Of a stretch of DNA of 64,000 nt, positions 42,349 through 50,892 are shown piece by piece; position 1 is the first letter of the stretch; each line of letters begins with the position of its first letter. The translations under genes and the position numbers were made by a program. The notes under the pieces are model-generated. The model worked only from the letters and a program-made list of their open reading frames with translations, was not told the origin of the DNA and did no database searches. The stretch is from Terrabacter sp. Root181 (GTDB lineage: Bacteria; Actinomycetota; Actinomycetes; Actinomycetales; Dermatophilaceae), in assembly GCF_001428505.1 (NCBI RefSeq), contig NZ_LMHU01000001.1:397055-461054 (forward strand). Reading direction: 5' to 3'.

Positions 42349-43527
42349 ATGTCCACAGCCTCCGGACTCGAAGCGGCCCTGACTGCGTTCGAGGACCCCG
42401 CAGCCAAGGCCCGGGACCTGCTGCGCCTGCACCGCTCCTGGGCGCACACGCACGAGGTGCCGGCGGGCGCGCGCGGTGTCGTCGCGCGGTCCTGGCTCCG
42501 GCAGACGCCCGAGGGCGACAAGATCTCGACGCCGATCTCCGACCACGCCCTGCTCGCCCGGCGCGAGCGCTCGCGCCTGCTCGCCTCGGTCGTGCCGGTC
42601 CTCAAGGACCGCCTGCTCCCCCTCGCCCACGAGGCCGGCAACGAGCTCGTCATCAGCGACGACGAGGGCTACCCGCTGTGGATGTTCGGGCCCTCGCCGA
42701 TCCGTCGCCGCAGCGACGGTCTCGGCTTCGTCGAGGGCGCCCGCTGGCGCGAGGGCGACGTCGGCACCAACTCGCTCGGAACGGCGATGGAGGAGCGCAG
42801 GCCCGTCCAGATCTTCGGCCCCGAGCACGCCCGCGAGGACCAGCACGCGTGGGTATGCACGAGCGCCCCGATCCTCGACCGTCGGGCGCGGACACCGCTC
42901 GGTGTCGTCACCCTGAGCGGGGCCTTCCGCACGGCGCACCCGCACACGCTGATGCTCGTCACCATGGCCGTCCGCGAGGCCGTCGACTCGCTCGCCGGCC
43001 AGCACGAGCGCGACCTGCGCCGGGTCGCCCGTGCCAGCGAGTCGTGTGCCGGGTCGGGTCGTTTCGTCGTCGTCGACCGTCACGGGTGGGTGGCCCGGGC
43101 GGAGGGCTACGGCGTCGGTGAGCGGGTCTGGGTGCCGGGCAGCCTGCGCGAGGGCACCGTGTGGGTGCCCGAGATCGGGCAGGTCCGCGCCGAGGCGATC
43201 TCGGGCGGCTGGGTGCTCCACGAGGCGGCCACGACCGCTGCCACGCTCGAGGTCGTCCGCCACCCGAACCCGCGCGTCCTCGTCATCTCCGCAGGCTCGA
43301 CCGTGGAGATCGCGCTCAGCGAGCGCCATGCCGAGATCGTCGCCCTGCTGGCGCAGCATCCCGCCGGGCTCGACACCGCCGCCCTCATGGCGCGGCTCGA
43401 CGGCGCGACGACGCCCGTGACGATCCGGGCCGAGATGTCGCGCCTGCGCAAGCGCCTCGGCGGCCTCGTCGACAGCCGCCCCTACCGCCTCACCACGCGC
43501 GCGACGGTCCGGCCCGACGCGACCTGA
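42349..43527 (+). CDS. GAF-domain transcriptional regulator
   Basis: A 392-residue protein. Residues 20-225 match the sensor part of AcoR-like activators: a GAF domain with EGARWREGDVGTNSLGTAME and VCTSAPILDRRARTPLGV. The sigma-54 AAA domain is missing, and a C-terminal winged-helix-like region (about 325-385, SERHAEIVALLAQHPAG and RAEMSRLRKRLGGLVDSRPY) replaces it. Such proteins sit beside oxidoreductase genes in actinobacteria and probably activate them. Here the next gene is a flavin monooxygenase, with a paired repeat in its promoter. The start is ATG 42349, with AAAGG upstream. Confidence 0.8.
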   Translation: MSTASGLEAALTAFEDPAAKARDLLRLHRSWAHTHEVPAGARGVVARSWLRQTPEGDKISTPISDHALLARRERSRLLASVVPVLKDRLLPLAHEAGNELVISDDEGYPLWMFGPSPIRRRSDGLGFVEGARWREGDVGTNSLGTAMEERRPVQIFGPEHAREDQHAWVCTSAPILDRRARTPLGVVTLSGAFRTAHPHTLMLVTMAVREAVDSLAGQHERDLRRVARASESCAGSGRFVVVDRHGWVARAEGYGVGERVWVPGSLREGTVWVPEIGQVRAEAISGGWVLHEAATTAATLEVVRHPNPRVLVISAGSTVEIALSERHAEIVALLAQHPAGLDTAALMARLDGATTPVTIRAEMSRLRKRLGGLVDSRPYRLTTRATVRPDAT

Positions 43528-43555
43528 GCACCCGGCATACGCCCTCTGGGTCTGC

Positions 43556-43572
43556 CTGCAACGTTCTGCAAC
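43556..43572 (+). promoter_or_regulatory. Paired CTGCAAC repeats upstream of the monooxygenase promoter
   Basis: CTGCAAC occurs at 43556-43562 and again at 43566-43572, ten bases (one helical turn) apart. They end just before where the -35 of the TAGCGT promoter (43598-43603) would lie, and that -35 is poor. This is the usual place for an activator, most likely the GAF-domain protein. Confidence 0.45.
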
Positions 43573-43642
43573 CCTGTCCGGCGACCCCGCCCGCTCCTAG
43601 CGTCACTCCCACGACCCCACCACGTGGACAAAGGAGTTGGCG

Positions 43643-45424
43643 ATGGGTGAGCAGTTGACGGCGAGCGAGTGGCTCGCGCGGTTCGGGGACGCCCTGGCCT
43701 CCGGCGAGGTCGACCGGGTGACCGGTCTCTTCGGCGACGAGTGCTACTGGCGCGACCTGATCAGCATGACGTGGAACATCCACACCTCCGAGGGCCGCGA
43801 GCAGATCGGCGACATGCTCTCGGGCGTCGAGCCCGGAGCGTGGCCCACCGACATCGTGGCGACGAGCGAGTCGGAGGCCGACGGCGTCCACGAGGCGTGG
43901 TTCACCTTCGGCAACGCCATCTTCACCGGCAAGGGGCTCGTGCGCGTCCGCGACGGCCTCGCCTGGACCCTGCTGACCAGCGCGCAGGCGCTCAAGGACC
44001 ACCCGGAGCCGTCCGGCACGCGCCGACCGCGCGGCGCCGAGCACGGCGTCAACGTCTCGACCGAGAACTGGCTCGACAAGCGGCAGCAGGAGGTCGAGTC
44101 CTACGGCGTCGACGCCGAGCCCTACGTGCTCGTGGTCGGCGGCGGCCAGGGTGGCATCGGCCTCGCCGCGCGGCTCAAGCGTCTCGGCGTGCCGACGCTC
44201 GTCGTCGACAGGTACCCCAGGCCCGGCGACCAGTGGCGCAGCCGCTACCACTCGCTCTGCCTGCACGACCCGGTCTGGTACGACCACATGCCCTACCTGC
44301 CCTTCCCCGACCACTGGCCCGTCTTCACGCCCAAGGACAAGATGGGCGACTGGCTCGAGAGCTACACCCAGGTCATGGAGCTCGACTACTGGAGCAACAG
44401 CGAGGCGACGTCGGCGACCTTCGACGAGGCCACCGGCGCCTGGACGGTGCACGTGACCCGTGAGGGCCGCGAGGTCGTGCTCCACCCCGCCCAGCTCGTC
44501 CTTGCCACCGGCATGAGCGGCATCGCCAACGTGCCGACGCTGCCCGGCCAGGACGTCTTCCAGGGCGACCAGCACCACAGCAGCAAGCACCCCGGCGGCG
44601 CGCGCTACGTCGGCAAGAAGGTCGTCGTCATCGGGTCGAACAACTCGGCCCACGACATCTGTGCCGACCTGTGGCAGAACGGCGCCCAGCCGATCATGCT
44701 GCAGCGCTCCAGCACCCACATCGTGAGGTCCGACTCGCTCATGGACACGGTGCTCGGCCCGCTCTACTCCGAGGAGGCCGTCGCCAACGGGATCGACCAC
44801 GACACCGCCGACCTCGTCTTCGCATCGATCCCCTACAAGATCCTCGCCGACTTCCAGCGACCCGCCTTCGACGCCATCCGTGAGCAGGACGCCGACTTCT
44901 ACGCCGCTCTCGAGGCGGCCGGATTCGACCTCGACTTCGGTGACGACGACTCGGGCCTCTTCCTCAAGTACCTCCGCCGCGGCTCGGGCTACTACATCGA
45001 CATCGGCGCTTCCGAGCTCGTCGCCAAGGGCGCGATCCGGCTGGTGCGCGGGCAGGTCGACCACCTGACCGAGCACGCCGTCGTCCTCACCGACGGCACC
45101 GAGCTCGAGGCCGACGCCGTCGTCTACGCCACGGGCTACGGGTCGATGAACGGCTGGGCCGCCCGGCTCATCAGCCAGGACGTCGCCGACGCCGTCGGCA
45201 AGTGCTGGGGCCTCGGCTCCGACACGACGAAGGACCCCGGGCCGTGGCAGGGCGAGCTGCGCAACATGTGGAAGCCAACCCGCCAGGACAACCTGTGGTT
45301 CCACGGGGGCAACCTGCACCAGTCGCGGCACTACTCGCGCTACCTGGCGATGCAGCTCAAGGCGCGCATGGAGGGCATCGACACCCCCGTGTACGCCCTC
45401 GCGGAGACCCACCACCTGGCCTGA
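43643..45424 (+). CDS. Flavin-containing monooxygenase fused to an NTF2-like domain
   Basis: A 593-residue enzyme. The first 130 residues form an NTF2/SnoaL-like domain (WLARFGDALASGEVDRVTGL, CYWRDLISMTWNI). The FMO part follows, with the FAD site VVGGGQGGIGLAARL (near 162-176), an RSRYHSLCLHDP segment and the NADPH site VVVIGSNNSAHDIC (near 329-342). It would oxidise a small organic substrate at N, S or carbonyl (Baeyer-Villiger type); which is not visible. ATG 43643 has AAAGGAG six bases upstream. A strong terminator follows. Confidence 0.88.
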   Translation: MGEQLTASEWLARFGDALASGEVDRVTGLFGDECYWRDLISMTWNIHTSEGREQIGDMLSGVEPGAWPTDIVATSESEADGVHEAWFTFGNAIFTGKGLVRVRDGLAWTLLTSAQALKDHPEPSGTRRPRGAEHGVNVSTENWLDKRQQEVESYGVDAEPYVLVVGGGQGGIGLAARLKRLGVPTLVVDRYPRPGDQWRSRYHSLCLHDPVWYDHMPYLPFPDHWPVFTPKDKMGDWLESYTQVMELDYWSNSEATSATFDEATGAWTVHVTREGREVVLHPAQLVLATGMSGIANVPTLPGQDVFQGDQHHSSKHPGGARYVGKKVVVIGSNNSAHDICADLWQNGAQPIMLQRSSTHIVRSDSLMDTVLGPLYSEEAVANGIDHDTADLVFASIPYKILADFQRPAFDAIREQDADFYAALEAAGFDLDFGDDDSGLFLKYLRRGSGYYIDIGASELVAKGAIRLVRGQVDHLTEHAVVLTDGTELEADAVVYATGYGSMNGWAARLISQDVADAVGKCWGLGSDTTKDPGPWQGELRNMWKPTRQDNLWFHGGNLHQSRHYSRYLAMQLKARMEGIDTPVYALAETHHLA

Positions 45425-45466
45425 GCCTGAGTGAAGTCTGGGAGTTCCATGTCAGGTGCATGGGAA

Positions 45467-45503
45467 TGCCCCCGCGGCGGGTCGCGAGACCCCTGCGGGG
45501 GCA
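45467..45503 (+). terminator. Terminator after the monooxygenase gene
   Basis: TGCCCCCGC (45467-45475) pairs with GCGGGGGCA (45495-45503), and within the loop GGGTC pairs with GACCC. This gives a long G+C-rich hairpin 43 bp after the stop. Confidence 0.65.
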
Positions 45504-45561
45504 GGCACGGGGCTACGGTCGAGCGGCCCACCCGCACCCCGAACAGCCCAGAGGTGAACCC

Positions 45562-47199
45562 ATGAGGCGTCCCACCCCCAGAGCCGCCGGCCTCGCGGCC
45601 GCAGCAGTCGGCTCGATCATCGGCTCCCTGGTCGTCGCCAGCGCGTCCCCGGCCCTCGCCCACGGCGACGCCGGCGGCCGTCACGACCAGACCCTGACCC
45701 CGCGTACCCAGTTCGTCATGGCGCCCGACGGCTCGAGCGGCGCGCGCGCCGACGGCGCCGGCATCCCCAACATCGACTCGGTGAAGAAGACGATCTACAG
45801 CTACTACGGCGACCCCGGCACGGGCCGGGCCGACCGGGCGAGCTCGCCGTACATCTCCGAGATGCGCTCGATCACGGACGGCCTCCGCGCGTCCCTGAAG
45901 CGCACGTACGCCGCGGCCGAGCGGGCCGGCACGAAGCCGGCCATCGTGTTCGACGCCGACGACACGACGCTGTGGACCTACGACATGGAGGTCGCGGACA
46001 TGAAGTTCGTCTTCGACCCCGTGCGCCAGGACTACTGGGTGCAGCACCAGCTCTTCCCCGCGACGCCGACCATGGTCGACCTCGTCAACGAGGCCGATGC
46101 CATGGGCTTCACGATCTTCGGTCTCACCGGTCGCGGCGCGGCCCAGAAGGACGCGACGATCGGCAACCTCAAGGACGTCGGCTACAACGCCTTCACGCCC
46201 GACCACTACTTCACGAAGTGGGCCGGGTCGACGCCGCCCGCCTACCTCACGTGCGCCACGGCCAAGTGCACGACGGTCGAGTACAAGGCCGGCACGCGCA
46301 AGCACATCGAGCAGGACCTCGGCTACGACATCGTGCTCAACATCGGCGACCAGTGGTCCGACCTGCAGGGCGGCCACGCCGACCGCAACGTCAAGCTGCC
46401 GAACCCGACCTACTACCTCCCGTCGCCGAACCTCCCGGGTGTCGAGGAGCCCAGCCTCACCCCGCGCACGCACTTCACGATGGAGCCCGACGGCTCGAGC
46501 GGACTCACCGAGAGCGGCGAGGGCATCCCCAACATCGACTCGGTCAAGAAGACGATCGCCACCTACTACGGCGACCCCGGCACCGGCATTGCCGACAGGA
46601 CGAGCTCGCCCTACATCACCGAGCTCGCGGCCCTCGAGGCCCGCAACACCCAGCGACTCGTCAGCGAGTGCCGCCAGGGCGTGCGCGCCGGCACGAAGCC
46701 CGCCGTCGTGTTCGACGCCGACGACACGACGCTGTGGACCTACGACATGGAGGTGGCGGACATGAAGTTCGTCTTCAACCCCGTGCGCCAGGACTACTGG
46801 GTGCAGAACAAGCTCTTCCCCGCCACACCCGGAATGCCTTCTCTCGTCAAGGCCGTCGCCGACTCCGGCTGTACGGTCATCGGCCTGACGGGTCGCAACA
46901 CCGGCCAGAGGGCGGCCACGCTCGCGAACCTCCACGAGCAGGGCTACCCGCAGTTCACCGACGACCTCTACTTCACGAAGTGGCGCTCGACCGAGACGCC
47001 GCCGGCCTACATGCAGGGCCACTGCAAGGCCTACCCGACGTGCACGACGATCGAGTACAAGTCGACGACCCGTGCGCACGTCGAGCAGGACCTCGGCTAC
47101 GACGTCGTCGCCAACCTCGGCGACCAGTACAGCGACCTCATCGGCGGCCATGCCGACCGTGCGGTCAAGCTGCCGAACCCGACGTACTACCTGCCCTGA
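45562..47199 (+). CDS. Secreted acid phosphatase with two HAD domains in tandem
   Basis: A 545-residue protein with a Sec signal peptide (about 1-33, ending SPALAHG) and two copies of a class B-like HAD acid phosphatase domain (PF03767 type), about residues 45-290 and 300-545. Each keeps the nucleophile motif VFDADDTTLWTYDMEVADMK, a TGR motif and a GDQxSDLxGGHADR end motif, so both may be active. It would release phosphate from organic esters outside the cell. The halves are unusually alike at DNA level around the nucleophile (see findings). The start is ATG 45562, after GAGGTGAA. Confidence 0.87.
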   Translation: MRRPTPRAAGLAAAAVGSIIGSLVVASASPALAHGDAGGRHDQTLTPRTQFVMAPDGSSGARADGAGIPNIDSVKKTIYSYYGDPGTGRADRASSPYISEMRSITDGLRASLKRTYAAAERAGTKPAIVFDADDTTLWTYDMEVADMKFVFDPVRQDYWVQHQLFPATPTMVDLVNEADAMGFTIFGLTGRGAAQKDATIGNLKDVGYNAFTPDHYFTKWAGSTPPAYLTCATAKCTTVEYKAGTRKHIEQDLGYDIVLNIGDQWSDLQGGHADRNVKLPNPTYYLPSPNLPGVEEPSLTPRTHFTMEPDGSSGLTESGEGIPNIDSVKKTIATYYGDPGTGIADRTSSPYITELAALEARNTQRLVSECRQGVRAGTKPAVVFDADDTTLWTYDMEVADMKFVFNPVRQDYWVQNKLFPATPGMPSLVKAVADSGCTVIGLTGRNTGQRAATLANLHEQGYPQFTDDLYFTKWRSTETPPAYMQGHCKAYPTCTTIEYKSTTRAHVEQDLGYDVVANLGDQYSDLIGGHADRAVKLPNPTYYLP

Positions 47200-47208
47200 C
47201 GTCGGGGG

Positions 47209-48012
47209 TCAGTGCTGCTCGCCGACCTCGTGCGCGACGAAGCGGACGAGGTCGGCGACGGAGTCGACGATGCGGCTCGGGCGGTACGGGAAGTGCTCGA
47301 CCTGCTCACGGCTCGTCGAGCCGGTGAGGACGAGGACCGTGCGCAGACCGGCCTCGAGCCCGCTGATGATGTCGGTGTCCATGCGGTCGCCGACCATGAT
47401 CGTCGTCTCGGAGTGCGCGTCGAGGCGGTTGAGGGCGCTGCGCATCATGAGCGGGTTGGGCTTGCCGATGTAGTAGGGCTGGCGACCGGTCGCCGTCGAG
47501 ATGAGGGCGGCGACCGAGCCGGTGGCCGGGAGCGTGCCGGCCGGGCTCGGGCCGCTCGGGTCGGGGTTCGTCGCGATGAAGCGGGCGCCCTTCTCGATGA
47601 GGCGGATCGCGCGGGTGATGGCCTCGAACGAGTACGTGCGCGTCTCGCCGAGGACGACGTAGTCGGGGTCACGGTCGGTCATGACGTAGCCGACGTCGTG
47701 CATGGCCGTCGTCAGGCCGGCCTCGCCGACGACGTAGGCCGAGCCGCCGGGCCGCTGCTCGGCGAGGAACTGCGCCGTCGCCAGCGCCGAGGTCCAGATC
47801 GCCTCCTCGGGCACGTCGATGCCGCTGCGGAGCAGCCGGGCGCGCAGGTCGCGCGGCGTGAAGATCGAGTTGTTCGTCAGGACGAGGAAGCTCCGGCCGG
47901 ACTCCTTGAGCGCCGTGACGAACTCGGCGGCGCCGGCGATCGCGTCCTCCTCGTGCACGAGGACGCCGTCCATGTCGGTGAGCCACGTCGCGACGGGCCG
48001 GTGATCGGTCAT
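47209..48012 (-). CDS. HAD-IIA phosphatase (NagD/phosphoglycolate phosphatase-like)
   Basis: A 267-residue HAD hydrolase with subclass IIA motifs: WLTDMDGVLVHE (nucleophile Asp near 14), VLTNNSIFTPRDL (near 44-56), IGKPNPLMMRSAL and VGDRMDTDIISG (near 214). NagD-like enzymes act on nucleotide monophosphates or phosphoglycolate; the exact substrate is unknown. ATG 48012 is used; ATG 48021 is in frame three codons upstream. It converges with the acid phosphatase gene and lies 35 bp downstream of the ROK gene on the same strand. Confidence 0.85.
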   Translation of the reverse strand: MTDHRPVATWLTDMDGVLVHEEDAIAGAAEFVTALKESGRSFLVLTNNSIFTPRDLRARLLRSGIDVPEEAIWTSALATAQFLAEQRPGGSAYVVGEAGLTTAMHDVGYVMTDRDPDYVVLGETRTYSFEAITRAIRLIEKGARFIATNPDPSGPSPAGTLPATGSVAALISTATGRQPYYIGKPNPLMMRSALNRLDAHSETTIMVGDRMDTDIISGLEAGLRTVLVLTGSTSREQVEHFPYRPSRIVDSVADLVRFVAHEVGEQH

Positions 48013-48047
48013 GGACCCCATTGTGGCGGGTCGGGCCGCCGTCCCGC

Positions 48048-49253
48048 TCAGGACGCCGAGTGGGCGATGGCGAGGTCGACGCGGTCGGCCGTCAGGGCGT
48101 GCTGGATGACCATGGTGGCCGCACCGATGACGCCGGCCTGGACGCCGGTGGTCGCCGGCACGATCTGCAGCACGCCGGTGGCGAGGGGGAGCGAGCGGCC
48201 GTAGACGACCTCGCGCACGCCGGCGATGAGGCTCTCGCCGGCCTGGACGAGCGAGCCGCCGATGACGATGACCGACGGGTTGAGCAGGCTGACGCAGGTG
48301 GCGAGCACCTCGCCGATGGTGCGACCGGCCTGGCGCACCGCGAGGGCGGCCGGGATGTTGCCGCCGCGGACGAGGTCGACGATGTCCTTGTTGGAGTCGG
48401 CGATGATCCCGATCTCCTTGAGCGCCTTGGAGATCGCGGGTCCGCTGGCGACGGCCTCGAGGCAGCCGACGTTGCCGCACGAGCAGAGCACCTCGGCGGC
48501 GTGGGGCGCCGCGACGTGGCCGAGGTCGCCGGCCGCGCCGACCGCCCCGCGGTGCAGGCGGCCGCCGCTGATGATGCCGGCGCCGATGCCGGTCGCGACC
48601 TTGACGAAGAGGAGGTGCTCGACGTCGGGGTGGGCCATCGCGTGCTCGCCGAGGGCCATGATGTTGACGTCGTTGTCGACGAGGACCGGGACGTCGAAGT
48701 CGCGTCGGACGTGGGCGGGCACGTCGTAGCCGTCCCAGCCGGGCATGATCGGCGGGCGCATCGGACGGCCGCTCGAGTGCTCGACCGGCCCGGGCACCCC
48801 GATGCCGATGCCGATGAGGTCGCGGGGCTCGCGGCCCGCCTGCTCGAGCAGGCGGCGCGTCGTCGCGACGAGCCAGTCGAGGACGACCTCGGGGCCGTCG
48901 GTGATGTCGAGGCTCTCGCCGATCTCACAGATCGGACGGCCGCTGAGGTCGGTCAGGGCGACCCGGCCGTGCGTGGCACCGATGTCCGCGCCGACGACCA
49001 CGCGGGCCTCGGGGTTGAAGGCGAAGCGGACCGGCGGCCGGCCACCGGTGCTCGCGGCCTCGCCGCTGGGGGCGAGCAGGCCCGTCGCGAGCAGGGCGTC
49101 GACGCGGGCGCCCACGGTCGACCGGGCGAGGCCGGTCAGCTTGGCGAGCTCGGCACGCGTGCGCGGGGTCTCGTCGCGCAGCAGCTGCAGCAGCTCACCT
49201 GCGCCGCTGACGGCGGTGGCGGCATACGCGGACGACGTTGACTCTGGACGCAC
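48048..49253 (-). CDS. ROK-family transcriptional regulator
   Basis: A 401-residue protein. A winged helix (about 15-75, TPRTRAELAKLTGLARSTVG) is followed by a sugar-kinase-like ROK domain (VVVGADIGATHGRVALTDLSG, IGIGVPGPVE, GIGAGIISGGRLHRG). The zinc motif is GHVAAPHAAEVLCSCGNVGC. It is divergent from the ribose-type ABC importer, and an inverted repeat in the shared region is its likely operator. It probably represses the array to its right until the imported sugar binds. GTG 49253 is used; GTG 49271 is possible. Confidence 0.88.
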   Translation of the reverse strand: MRPESTSSAYAATAVSGAGELLQLLRDETPRTRAELAKLTGLARSTVGARVDALLATGLLAPSGEAASTGGRPPVRFAFNPEARVVVGADIGATHGRVALTDLSGRPICEIGESLDITDGPEVVLDWLVATTRRLLEQAGREPRDLIGIGIGVPGPVEHSSGRPMRPPIMPGWDGYDVPAHVRRDFDVPVLVDNDVNIMALGEHAMAHPDVEHLLFVKVATGIGAGIISGGRLHRGAVGAAGDLGHVAAPHAAEVLCSCGNVGCLEAVASGPAISKALKEIGIIADSNKDIVDLVRGGNIPAALAVRQAGRTIGEVLATCVSLLNPSVIVIGGSLVQAGESLIAGVREVVYGRSLPLATGVLQIVPATTGVQAGVIGAATMVIQHALTADRVDLAIAHSAS

Positions 49254-49318
49254 GTTCGAAGTCAAGCACACGCGGCTTCGGTATGTCATGCACACGGCTT
49301 TGGTGTGTCCACGAGAAA

Positions 49319-49345
49319 ACTTTTGCTTGACGTTCCGACAAAAGT
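49319..49345 (+). promoter_or_regulatory. Candidate ROK operator
   Basis: ACTTTTG (49319-49325) and CAAAAGT (49339-49345) are perfect inverted arms around 13 bases. The run is conspicuously A/T-rich for this genome. It spans the -35 of the candidate promoter, so binding would block the ABC operon. Confidence 0.6.
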
Positions 49346-49355
49346 GGGTCACGGT
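49327..49355 (+). promoter_or_regulatory. Candidate promoter of the ribose-type ABC array
   Basis: TTGACG (49327-49332), 17 bases, CACGGT (49350-49355), ending seven bases before ATG 49363. The -35 is near consensus and the -10 is weak. Confidence 0.45.
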
Positions 49356-49362
49356 GTGACGC

Positions 49363-50892
49363 ATGGAATCTCGACGGCGAGATGTAGCAGGCGCCCCTCT
49401 CCTGCGAATGACGAACGTGGTCAAGCGTTTTCCCGGGGTCGTGGCCCTCGGTGGCGTCGACCTCGACGTGCAGCCCGGCGAGGTGCACTGCCTGCTCGGC
49501 CAGAACGGCGCGGGCAAGAGCACCCTCATCAAGGTGCTCGCCGGCGTCCACGAGCCCAACGAGGGCACCATCGAGTGGGCCGGCGAGCCGGTCACCCTGC
49601 ACCACCCGCAGGCGGCGATGGACCTCGGCGTCGCGACGATGTACCAGGAGCTCGACCTCGTCGAGGGCCTCAGCGTCGCCGAGAACATCTTCCTCGGGCA
49701 CGAGCCCACCCGGTTCGGCTTCTCCCAGCGCACCGCCGCCCGCCGTGAGGCCGCCGCCCTGCTCGCCCGCCTCGGCCACCCCGAGATCTCGCCCTCCGTC
49801 GAGGTCGGCACGCTCTCGGCCGCCTCGTGCCAGATCGTCAGCATGGCCCGCGCCCTGTCCCGCGACGCGCAGCTCATCGTCATGGACGAGCCCTCCGCGG
49901 TGCTCGACGCCGGCGAGGTCAAGCAGCTCTTCCGCGTCATCGCCGAGGTGACCGGGCAGGGCGTCGCCGTCGTCTACATCTCGCACCGACTCGAGGAGAT
50001 CCGCGAGATCGGTGACCGCGTCACGGTGCTCAAGGACGGCAAGACGGTCGCCACCGGCCTCGACGCCAAGACGACGCCGACCCAGGAGCTGATCCGTCTC
50101 ATGACGGGCCGCTCCATCGAGTACGTCTTCCCGCCCAAGCCCGAGGTCGTCGTCGACGCCGAGCCCGTCCTCCGCGTCGAGGGCCTGGCCCGCGCGGGCG
50201 AGTTCGCATCGGTCACCTTCGACGTCCGTCCCGGCGAGGTCGTCGGGCTCGCCGGCCTCGTGGGCTCGGGTCGCTCCGAGGTCGTCGAGACGATCTTCGG
50301 GGCCCGCAAGGCGACGAGCGGCACGGTCAGCGTCGGCGGCAAGGCGGTGCGCGGGGGGTCCGTCGCCGCGGCCGTCGCCGCCGGGATCGGCCTGTGCCCC
50401 GAGGAGCGCAAGAGCCAGGCGCTCGTCCTCGGCGCCTCGCTCGCCTCGAACATCACCCTCGCGACGCTCCCGCGCTTCTCGCACGGCGGCCTGCTCGACG
50501 GGTCGGCCGAGGTCGAGGCCGCCGAGGAGCTGCTCGAGTCGCTCGACGTGCGCCCGCGCGGCGTCCACCGCGAGTCGCGCACCCTCTCCGGCGGCAACCA
50601 GCAGAAGGTCGTCCTGGCCCGCTGGCTGCTCCGCGGCTGCAAGGTGCTGCTCCTCGACGAGCCCACCCGCGGCGTCGACGTCGGGGCCCGCTCCGAGATC
50701 TACGCCCTGATCCGCCGCCTCACCGACGAGGGCGTCGCCGTCGTCGTCGTGTCCAGCGAGATCCCCGAGGTCCTGGGGCTGTCCAACCGGGTGCTGGTCC
50801 TCGCCGACCGCACCGTCCGTCACGAGGGCCCGGCCGACGAGCTCGACGAGCACGCCGTCCTCGACATCATCCTGAAGGGAGACGCGGCATGA
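49363..50892 (+). CDS. Ribose-type sugar ABC importer, ATP-binding protein
   Basis: A 509-residue protein with two fused nucleotide-binding domains, as in RbsA/XylG. The first has Walker A GQNGAGKST (near 46-54), a degenerate signature LSAASCQIV and Walker B LIVMDEPS. The second has a degenerate Walker A region GLVGSGRSEV (near 301-310), a good signature LSGGNQQKVVLARWL and Walker B VLLLDEPTRGVD. This asymmetry is normal for CUT2 systems. It heads the array controlled by the divergent ROK protein. Unlike the two CUT1 importers of this window, it brings its own ATPase. Confidence 0.92.
   Translation: MESRRRDVAGAPLLRMTNVVKRFPGVVALGGVDLDVQPGEVHCLLGQNGAGKSTLIKVLAGVHEPNEGTIEWAGEPVTLHHPQAAMDLGVATMYQELDLVEGLSVAENIFLGHEPTRFGFSQRTAARREAAALLARLGHPEISPSVEVGTLSAASCQIVSMARALSRDAQLIVMDEPSAVLDAGEVKQLFRVIAEVTGQGVAVVYISHRLEEIREIGDRVTVLKDGKTVATGLDAKTTPTQELIRLMTGRSIEYVFPPKPEVVVDAEPVLRVEGLARAGEFASVTFDVRPGEVVGLAGLVGSGRSEVVETIFGARKATSGTVSVGGKAVRGGSVAAAVAAGIGLCPEERKSQALVLGASLASNITLATLPRFSHGGLLDGSAEVEAAEELLESLDVRPRGVHRESRTLSGGNQQKVVLARWLLRGCKVLLLDEPTRGVDVGARSEIYALIRRLTDEGVAVVVVSSEIPEVLGLSNRVLVLADRTVRHEGPADELDEHAVLDIILKGDAA

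Noticed and set aside
49237-49265. TTGACT on the minus strand as the ROK gene promoter
   Set aside because: The transcript would begin inside the coding region, after the only suitable start codons, so it cannot serve the gene as annotated.
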